From Anaeramoeba flamelloides (Eukaryota > Metamonada > Anaeramoebidae): DNA of 64,000 nt. The stretch spans positions 6,229,001-6,293,000 of the forward strand of contig JANTQA010000015.1 in the NCBI GenBank assembly GCA_027625915.1. The letters are read 5' to 3'. The notes beneath the pieces were generated by a model that was given only the letters and a program-made list of their open reading frames with translations, searched no databases and was not told the origin of the DNA. Position 1 is the stretch's first letter. Each line of letters starts with the position of its first letter. The translations under genes and the position numbers were made by a program. This document shows, piece by piece, positions 56,550-64,000 of this stretch.

Positions 56550-58333
56550 ATGTCGAGCACGGAACTTTTTGGTAATAATTTCCTTTTGTTTCTCGATCGT
56601 TTTTCTCAACACACTTCTAGTTTAATCTTAAAACTTTATGTAAATTAACCAACAAATAGAGTTTAGTATTGAAAGTTCAGATGTCCCACTAATGGAAAAA
56701 ACAAAAAATGAAAAATTAAAGAAGACTTCAAATTTGAATTATAATATTGACAACTACGACTTCTCTTCTTTTAACCTGGATTTAATTTACGAAAAAGACC
56801 CTAACATGCCTGCTTTTCAAATTATTAATGATAACAATCGTCAAGATTACATCTCGAAGTTTATGAAAATTAGAAAACAAAAATTATTTCACACCAAAGA
56901 TCAGAATGGAAATATCCATCTTTATAGAAACGAAGAAGCTCATATTGACGACTATAAGATATTTGGACTTAGTTCTTCGTTATTTTTACAATTACTAGTA
57001 AGTTTTTGATTTTCTTTTTTTCCTTTTCATTTTTTGTCCTGTAAATGATCAACAAAATGACAAAGAAATTCTTTTTTTTAGTTCACTGAGACAACACACA
57101 ACCAATTGAAAATGAAAAATACAGTGGTTTAATGTGCTTTTCCTTATTGGACTTTAAGGGGTTGGTAACTCTCAATATTTAATCCCAAAGGTAATAGAGT
57201 AATTATTTTCACAACACGATCATGAAAAAATTTTTTCAAAAAAAAATTAAACATTTGCTAATTTTACACTTTTTAATAACTTCACTTATAATAAACACTA
57301 TTAGATAATAAAGGATCTTGGATCAAAAAATACTTTTAAAGATATTTAACAATTTAAGTTGGAAAATTCAATTTTCCAGGCTCTATGAAGATTTTTTTTA
57401 AATTTAATATTAAAAAATTTGAATATTTTTATTTACACAGTTAAGAGGTTATAATCATATATTTTAAAAGTATTTTAAATTTAATAAAAATCTTTCAAAC
57501 TGATAACCAATTATTTGGACTATTATGAAATTATTTATTAATATAAATTTAAAAAAATCTTTTTTTTTTTGATTTTCCAGTTAGTTTTTATTTTAATTTT
57601 TGAAATAAACAGAAAATTTAATAAATTTTCGGTTTATTCCAAAAAGTAAAAAAAACTGCCGTTAGCTTTTCCAAAATTTAAAAGAATTGAGTAAAATCTA
57701 TGATTTTTCTCTATTCTTTTGAATTCTGGAAAAGCTAGGAACTTGACGGACACTCACAATAATTATCATCAGTAATTTTTTTTCTCTGTTTCAGTTTTAT
57801 TAGATGAGTACAATGTTTTCATAACTATTTGTTATTACCTATCAAAGTAAATATCTTCAAGTTGAATTAATCTATAATTCATTCTTCCATTTATTTGTAG
57901 TTTTTTACCCGAAAAATGCCTTTTTTTCTAGACTAGAGACTTTTCAAAATCGTAGTACTATTAACAACAATAAATACAATAGTCTCATGAATTTAAAGTT
58001 CTGTAATTTTGATTATATTGTGAATAAACTTTATTATTCAAGATGAAAGGTTAAGGAATGGAGTAGTTTTGTCTAACTTTTTTTTTTCAATTTTATTTTT
58101 TCATACTAGTGAAGGATAAGGATAAATATGATAAAAAACTCATTTATCAACTTTAGGGAGATGAGATCTCATTTGTAAAACAATACTCATTTTTCCCAAT
58201 TATATTTTCTAAGGGAAGATCTGATCCTTTGTCTTTTTGGCTTAAACGTTTGGGAAAAGAAGTAAAACAGGTCAAAAAAGTTCAACACTATTTTTTATTG
58301 GAAACACTAGTAGAGCCTAAAAACGAAAAGTAA
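56550..58333 (+). CDS. Unrecognised 178-residue protein, three exons
   Basis: Exons 56550-56571, 56660-56997 and 58157-58333 join in frame (22, 338 and 177 bases). Donors are GTAATA and GTAAGT; acceptors are CAAATAG and ACTTTAG. The protein starts MSSTELFEFSIESSD, has a polar N-terminal third, then a conserved-looking part with KFMKIRKQKLFHTKDQNG, DDYKIFGLSSSLFLQLL and, across the second junction, GDEISFVKQYSFFPIIF, DPLSFWLKRLG and a basic-acidic tail. It does not look repetitive, and the third exon continues a globular-looking sequence, which supports the model. There is no signal peptide or membrane segment. I do not recognise the family. The 22-base first exon matches the habit of short first exons in this window (63 and 64 bases elsewhere). 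Confidence 0.62.
56998..58156 (+). other. Intron 2 of the 178-residue gene, 1159 bases, with a long palindrome
   Basis: Within it, 57664-57736 is the best-preserved member of the AATTCAAAAGAATTGAG palindrome family. Arms ttagcttttccaaaattt and gaattctggaaaagctag face each other across about 38 bases. The transcribed strand could fold into a long hairpin. Segments near 57180-57420 resemble the R2 repeat. Confidence 0.65.
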
Positions 58334-59169
58334 AATCAATTAATAGAAGAAACAAATTAGTTGTAAATAATAATCCATTAGATTATTTTCAATCAATCGA
58401 AACAACAATTATTTTTTAAATCTACTTGGTTATCGAAATCTAAATGTAGTTTTTTTGGAGATCCTCAAATAGTCAATTTTTTGAACAAAATTTTTAATAA
58501 TTGATCAATAAATTAAAAACCACATACTTAAAAGGTAGAATTAAAAAAACGTTTGTTGTTATGCTGAATTCCCCAATTTTGTCTTATATCATTTATTTTT
58601 TCTTTTGTAAATTGATCTTATTTTTTTGTTTTCAGATTCTATTAATGTTCCTAATAAAAAAACCATCTTTAACTGTTTTTCCCAAATGGTAATAAACTTT
58701 CAGTAATGGCATCAGATACTTTTGGTTTGGAGTTTTTTGATTGATTAAAGAAAAAGAAAAATTTGTCAAACCATTTTCATTTTTATGAAATCTCACTTTT
58801 AGTAAATAGAGAAAGTTTGATTAAAAAAATAACATTTAAAATCTAATCTTATTTTAAAAATTCATGAAAAATACTGTTATTTGAAATTTAAATAGGAATA
58901 TTTCAATTGGTTATCTTTTTTTCAATTCTGAAAATATTTTACTTTCATTTTGGATTCTAAGTTCACCCAATATATAGTATCATTAAAAAAAAAAAACACC
59001 AAACAAATAAATAGAGAGCACAAAGAACAATATATTTCTTTGTAAAAATTCTTTTGTCAAAAAAAGAAAAAAAAAAAGAACACAACTAAGTGAAAATTAT
59101 CCACCAATTATTCTGAAAATGCATATAAAATAAATTTTTGAAATTCTCAAGATCGAAAAAATTGATCCT

Positions 59170-59950
59170 TAATTTTCTTTAGGATAATTTGGTTTTCTTT
59201 TAGGATCAAATTAGAGAAAAAGAAAAAATCAGTAAAACTTTATGATTTTTACGAAATATAACTTTGAGTAATTTCTGAGAGTATTTATGAGCAGAATGTA
59301 CTTGAACTTTTAATCTTGTTTTAAAAAAAAAATTAAAATAATTCAAATATTGAATCCTTGAAGATCTAAAAAAATAGATCATCTATTGTATTTACAAATA
59401 TTTAATAAAAGTTCTTAGAATTTAAAAGATTAAGGGGGATTTTTTTTTTCAAGTATTCAGAGTATAAACAAAAAACTGTAATTATTCAAATAAGCTATTT
59501 TATAATATTTATTAATTTTTTTTTATAATAATTGTTTATTTGAAAATAATTTTATCTGTTTAAAATTATTTAATTTTTGAGAAATAATAATTAAGGCTAT
59601 TGGTATGTTTAATCTTTGGGTCGTTATTAACTATTGAGATAACTAAAATTCTATTAATAATTATTGATTATAAATAACCAAATTCAAAAACATTTCTTTT
59701 TTATTTTATTATTTTAAATTTCTAGGTTTTAAAAAAGAATTTTTGGAGAATTTTGTAATTTCTTTGTTTGTTTTTTTTTCTCGTATTTTCTTCTTACCTA
59801 AAAAAAAAATAAAATTGTATCGAAATCTGGCTTAAATAAGTAAATTAGTCTTTTTAAAACAAAATAAATGATGTACATTTTTTTGAAATTAAGTAAATTT
59901 TTCATATTAAGTTATTTTAAAACTTAGTAGTTATGTTTTTAACAAAGATT
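59170..59950 (+). repeat. Interspersed repeat R2, copy 2
   Basis: Same order of blocks as 51340-52140. It ends directly at the left terminus of the R4 element at 59957. Confidence 0.65.
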
Positions 59951-59956
59951 ATTTAT

Positions 59957-60505
59957 AAACAATTTCCCAGTCAAAGGGACCCAGTTATGTTTGTAGTGAA
60001 TTACAGGTATTTAAAGGGTTCGAATGAATATTAGAAAAAAAAACATTTAATTTTCCAAAATTTCAAAATTTGAATCATTGTTGCACATTTTACATTTTTT
60101 TTTTTAAATTTTTTTTTGATACATATACTTGATTTGTATTTTTTTTATTTTTTATAGCCAGGTCTATAGTCACCAGAGTAAAAAAGTGTTCTGAAAAAAT
60201 TATTGAACCGGCAAGAATGATTGTAAAGAAATCATATTGATTTCTATTGGAATTTTATTTGATCTTCAATTGAAAATCAAAATGTACCTTGTTGTTTTTT
60301 CTCAACCCAGACAAAAGAATTTGAGTTTGTTAATTTTTAAGAAAATCTATTGATTTATTTGTTTTTGTTTCAAACAAATACCAACTATTCTTCGATGTGT
60401 ATTATTCTACTGAATTCTGATTTGTTCTTCAAGAGTCAATTATAAAAAAAAAAAAATGATCTTTGAACAAAATTTTGGGAACCCTTGATAGAAACAAAGT
60501 TTATT
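59957..60505 (+). mobile_element. Repeat family R4, fullest copy
   Basis: Left terminus ataaacaatttcccagtcaaagggaccc. The right terminus, gggaacccttgatagaaacaaagttta, is its imperfect reverse complement. Related copies are at 12619-13310 and, in reverse, 8635-9000. Non-coding. Confidence 0.7.
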
Positions 60506-60849
60506 TACTTTCTATCAAAGATGATAAGATTTTTTTCTTCATTGAAGAAAATAATATTTTTTGAAATAATTTGGGAAACTGGAGTTTTTAAACTTTGTCA
60601 AAAATGATATAAAAAATGGATCAATTTTTCAAAAAAAAAAAAATTCACTTCTGAAAATAGCTTTTAAAGGTAAGTTTGATATAATAAAGTCATCAATTTT
60701 TTCTTTATTTTTCAAATACAAGAGGTGGTAAATTGTTTTTTGAATAAGCTATTAATTTTACTAGAAGATTTTTTTGGGATTACTAATTCATAAAAAACAT
60801 TCAATCAGTTATATTTTAAATTCCACTTCCAAATATGGGCCTTGGCGTT

Positions 60850-61310
60850 TTATTTCAATTCATTGTTTTTTTTTTTTTTTTTTTTAAGAATGATCATTTT
60901 TTCTTTTTCTTTTTCAATTTTTTTTTGATCTTTTTTTTTTTTTTTTTGTAAAAGATCATCTGTAAAAAAAAAAAGATCTTTGAAAAGAAAAATAAACGCT
61001 AAAAAAAATTGAAACTCAATAATTTCTTTAAAAATAATATAATTGTTAGCCAAAAGTCTTCTTGTTAATCTTTTTTCATCAAAATTTTAGTAATATAAAA
61101 GCTGTAATTCTCATTTCATAAAAATTGTGATACACTTTTTTCAAATTTTTTGATTTTATTTTTTAAATTGAAAAAAAAACAAATAAAAATAAAAAATATT
61201 CTTTTATTATTCGATCAGTATTAATGATTAAATCTAATTAATAATTCACTTTTCAATCATTCTAAATATATGAAAGTCCGATATTTTTAAAAATTGTATT
61301 ATTCTCTGTG
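60850..61310 (-). mobile_element. Repeat family R3, copy 3 (partial)
   Basis: It shares ttctcatttcat-aaaaattgtgatacac with the inner hairpin of R3, and tagccaaaagtcttctt and gatctttgaaaag with the 40240-40885 copy. Same orientation as that copy. More diverged. Confidence 0.5.
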
Positions 61311-61557
61311 AGTTAATATTTTTAAAATAAAGTATTTACTTTCCTTAAAATAAAATCAAATAATAATTCAAGATTTTTGAAATTGAGTTGAATATATTAA
61401 AATTAATAAAAAACTAAAAAAATAAAAAATGAAAAAAATAAAAATAAATAAAAAATAATATTTAATTTAATCTAATTCTATTTTTTTTTTTTTTTTACTT
61501 GATACTTAATTCCCAATATACAAACCACAATAATAAATCTTCTAAATAACCTAGAAA

Positions 61558-63357
61558 ATGGCCTTTTATGTTATTTTTTTTTATAGTTTGGTTTTAATTC
61601 CCATTGAAGCGGTATTAATAATATATTCAAGTGGTGAAGTAAAGGATTATCAAAAAATATTAGTACCTACAACTGTTTTAAATTTAACGATATCATGTAG
61701 AAAATATGTGAGTCGGATTATTTTTAATGCATATAATGGTATATTGTTCATTTTCATATACCAATATTTCCGCTCAAAAAAGACTGTCAGAAAATATTAT
61801 TATAAAAAAAAAAAATTCACAATTCGAAATTTCACAGTCAAAGTCGAAAATTTACCCAGAAATACAAAATATAACAATATAAAACATTTTTTTTCCAAAT
61901 TTGGAGAAATTTATAAAATAGAAATTATTGATAAATATTCTTTAAAAAGAAAACTTCAAAAAGAAATTTTTCAATTGGAATTAAAATTATATGAAAATAA
62001 AAAATTATTAGAAAATAATTTAAAAGAAAAATATAATACAAAAAAAATCATTAAAAAAATCAAACAGAAAAAAATACAGAAAATTTTAAAATATCAAGAT
62101 AAAGATACGGAAGATTTATATTTAGAAAACGCATTAGTTATGTATAAAACACACAAAGGTGCGCATGATTGTTTGAAAACAATGAAATATGGAATTTCAA
62201 GAAGAATTAAAAGCCTTTTATTTGGGAAATGTTTTAATAGATATAAAAGGCCAACATTTAATGGTAAAAAAATCAAAGTAAGTAGGCCAACATCTGCTCG
62301 AAAATTAAGATGGGGGAATTTCAATGTATCAACAAGAGAAAAAATTCGACATAACGTGTACAAAATTATTGTATGTGTTGTTATAACATGGATCGTGGGT
62401 CCTATATTGTCCTATGTTGCATATGGGTTTGCTGTTATTGAGAAGAATGAATATATTTGTATACCCCTAAGTTTTTTAATTTACTTGTCAAACGAAGTGT
62501 TGGAATGGTTATTAATTAAATTGAGAAAATACCCTAGAATTTCTTCAAAGCTTAAAGAGAGGACTTCTATGCTACACATAATTTTATTTGCCAAATCTGC
62601 AAATACGATAGGTACGTTGATTATGGTGTGGTTTACGATGGAAACATGGACAGATACTGTTTATATGTCTTTAGAAACATCATCATTGATTGTTTTCATT
62701 TATTGTATACTTGATCCAATTGTTTTTATTTTGCGTGAAGTTTATCAAGAAAAGAGAAAAATGAAATTTGCATTGGAAAGAGCACAGACAACTTGGGATA
62801 TGTATAAAAACATGATGCCAAAAAAAGTTTGGCTTTCGCTTTGGTATGTGAGAGTACTATTCATTCTGCATTTAATTATCGCCATGTTCATTTTTATTCC
62901 ATTCCTGTCAGTACTTGGTTTAATCGGTATTGGTATCATTGGCATAAGTTGGAAAATTTTTTTGTTAAAATATGCAGATGCTAATTATTTAAAACAAATC
63001 ACAGAATTTATGCACAAACGGGTGATGTATTATTTTACCTCGTATAGTTGGTTTGTTATAATTATTTATTGGCTCGCCTACAAGTTGGTTTATTTTCCAG
63101 ATAGTAAGAACGTCGAGTGGGGAAATTTTGTTTTTACTTGGGTTTGTTATCTATTTTGGAGAATATCTTGGTATGGTACAGAAGATTTTTGGGATAAAAA
63201 ACAAAAATATACTCATAGAAATTATCAGCATATACGTTTGAAGGAGAGTTATTATCATTATAAAAACCCTTCAAAACTTAATTATGATCTCGAAATTACC
63301 TCTTCAGAAAGTTCAATACATTCTGAAGATTTAAATGTGTCATTTAGCGAAAAATAA
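61558..63357 (+). CDS. OSCA/TMEM63 (CSC1)-like membrane channel, 5' end uncertain
   Basis: The frame gives 599 residues. After two hydrophobic segments (about residues 4-26 and 55-72) comes a cytosolic RRM-like fold, FTVKVENLPRNTKY then FFSKFGEIYKIEII near residues 90-125 and ALVMYKTHKGAHDCL near 195, interrupted by a Lys-rich coiled coil. Then ARKLRWGNFNVSTREK (about 250), the counterpart of the family's D/KxxWxN motif, and at least six more membrane segments (about residues 270-540). This layout is that of OSCA/TMEM63 mechanosensitive, osmosensitive cation channels of plasma or internal membranes. Family members start with one more helix (TM0) and are usually 700-800 residues. Here TM0 is missing, and the ATG sits 3 bases after CCTAG, a possible splice acceptor, so an upstream exon is likely. 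The tail is acidic and Ser-rich. Confidence 0.68.
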   Translation: MAFYVIFFYSLVLIPIEAVLIIYSSGEVKDYQKILVPTTVLNLTISCRKYVSRIIFNAYNGILFIFIYQYFRSKKTVRKYYYKKKKFTIRNFTVKVENLPRNTKYNNIKHFFSKFGEIYKIEIIDKYSLKRKLQKEIFQLELKLYENKKLLENNLKEKYNTKKIIKKIKQKKIQKILKYQDKDTEDLYLENALVMYKTHKGAHDCLKTMKYGISRRIKSLLFGKCFNRYKRPTFNGKKIKVSRPTSARKLRWGNFNVSTREKIRHNVYKIIVCVVITWIVGPILSYVAYGFAVIEKNEYICIPLSFLIYLSNEVLEWLLIKLRKYPRISSKLKERTSMLHIILFAKSANTIGTLIMVWFTMETWTDTVYMSLETSSLIVFIYCILDPIVFILREVYQEKRKMKFALERAQTTWDMYKNMMPKKVWLSLWYVRVLFILHLIIAMFIFIPFLSVLGLIGIGIIGISWKIFLLKYADANYLKQITEFMHKRVMYYFTSYSWFVIIIYWLAYKLVYFPDSKNVEWGNFVFTWVCYLFWRISWYGTEDFWDKKQKYTHRNYQHIRLKESYYHYKNPSKLNYDLEITSSESSIHSEDLNVSFSEK

Positions 63358-64000
63358 ATTTGTTTTATAAAATCATTTTTTAATTGTATTTTTTTTTTAC
63401 TATTTTTTTTGGTTTTTTTAAAAAAAAAAATTCTATTTGAAAGAAAAAAATAATAAGATATTAGAAAATACTAATACAATCAAATAAAGTTGAAGTTATG
63501 TAATGATATTTAATTTTTATTATTTATTATGAGATTTTCGGAAGTAAAAAAAAGAAAATATAATAAATAATTTATGAAATCAAAAAATTAATTTTAAATA
63601 GAAATATGAAAATTTTGAAATTTAATAAAATGATTTAAGCAACATATTTTTTTACCATTTTTCCAACTTTAAAAAAAATTTTTTTTTTATTGAATTTTTT
63701 TTTTTGATAGGTATATTAAAAATAATATTTTATGATCTTTCTATTTTTTAAATGATTTTAAATGATGAATTTTTTTGAAAAAAATCCAGATAATGAGATT
63801 TCCACCTTAAAGTTTACAATCTCTCAAGAATTTAGAAAGATTGTCTTGTGTTGTCTGGAAGGTTAAGATATTGTTGGTTCTTATCTTATTGAAATTTAGG
63901 TTAGGTTAATATTAATATTAATATAAAAATGAAATTTTTGACAATTTGTTGTTTTGTTTTTCCGAAACCTAAAATTAAGAGTGTAAAATTAATAGTTAGG
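63358..64000. other. Downstream of the channel gene
   Basis: AT-rich sequence with poly-T and poly-A runs; no gene or repeat recognised up to the window edge. Confidence 0.6.

Larger units (their letters stand above)
58334..61557. other. Intergenic or 5' part of the channel gene, repeat-rich
   Basis: It contains an R2 repeat (59170-59950), an R4 element (59957-60505) and part of an R3 repeat (about 60850-61310). A missing first exon of the downstream channel gene may lie here but I could not recognise it. Confidence 0.5.

Noticed and set aside
1-64000. CRISPR arrays, operons or bacterial-type regulatory sites
   Set aside because: The sequence is clearly nuclear eukaryotic and shows no regular direct-repeat and spacer arrays or polycistronic layout.

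Overview
The window is a gene-poor, very AT-rich stretch of a nuclear eukaryotic genome, most likely a free-living protist. It has GT-AG introns, long poly-A/poly-T runs, N/E/K-rich low-complexity protein segments, and genes for typically eukaryotic proteins (ERMP1-like peptidase, THO complex subunit, cytosolic HSP70, TALE homeodomain protein, BORC subunit, long-chain acyl-CoA synthetase, OSCA/TMEM63-like channel). TAA and TGA both act as stops, so the code looks standard. I cannot name the species; an amoeboid protist such as an anaeramoebid or amoebozoan would fit the composition, but that is a guess.

Layout: 1-2761 (+) 3' part of an ERMP1-like M28 metallopeptidase. 2762-9900 intergenic, with LINE remnants, hairpins and TA-flanked MITEs. 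9939-12019 (+) a decayed copy of the THOC1/HPR1 gene. 12.4-16.3 kb a nested pile of mobile elements. 16646-18649 (-) an intact HSP70. 18.7-23.6 kb intergenic. 23650-24729 (-) a PBX-like homeodomain protein. 24.7-28.9 kb intergenic, with one MITE inserted in another. 28924-29587 (+) a two-exon BORCS8-like gene. 29.6-35.9 kb intergenic. 35888-43172 (+) a three-exon long-chain acyl-CoA synthetase whose first intron is about 5.06 kb and full of repeats. 43.3-49.9 kb repeats. 49930-50656 (+) an unrecognised two-exon gene. 50.7-56.5 kb repeats. 56550-58333 (+) an unrecognised three-exon gene. 58.3-61.5 kb repeats. 61558-63357 (+) an OSCA/TMEM63-like channel, probably missing its first exon.

The genes do not form an obvious pathway; this is a normal scattered eukaryotic layout. 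Exon structures were worked out by eye from splice sites plus continuity of conserved motifs. Most space is taken by short non-autonomous DNA elements with terminal inverted repeats and TA targets. Comparing copies inside the window shows element-in-element insertion and gives termini and target duplications. The most informative observations are the decayed THOC1 copy, the repeat-stuffed acyl-CoA synthetase intron with its exact splice solution, the homeodomain that lost its hallmark tryptophan, the nested 12.4-16.3 kb element with an uninterrupted relative at 43.3-44.4 kb, and several MITE families that share one terminal motif.
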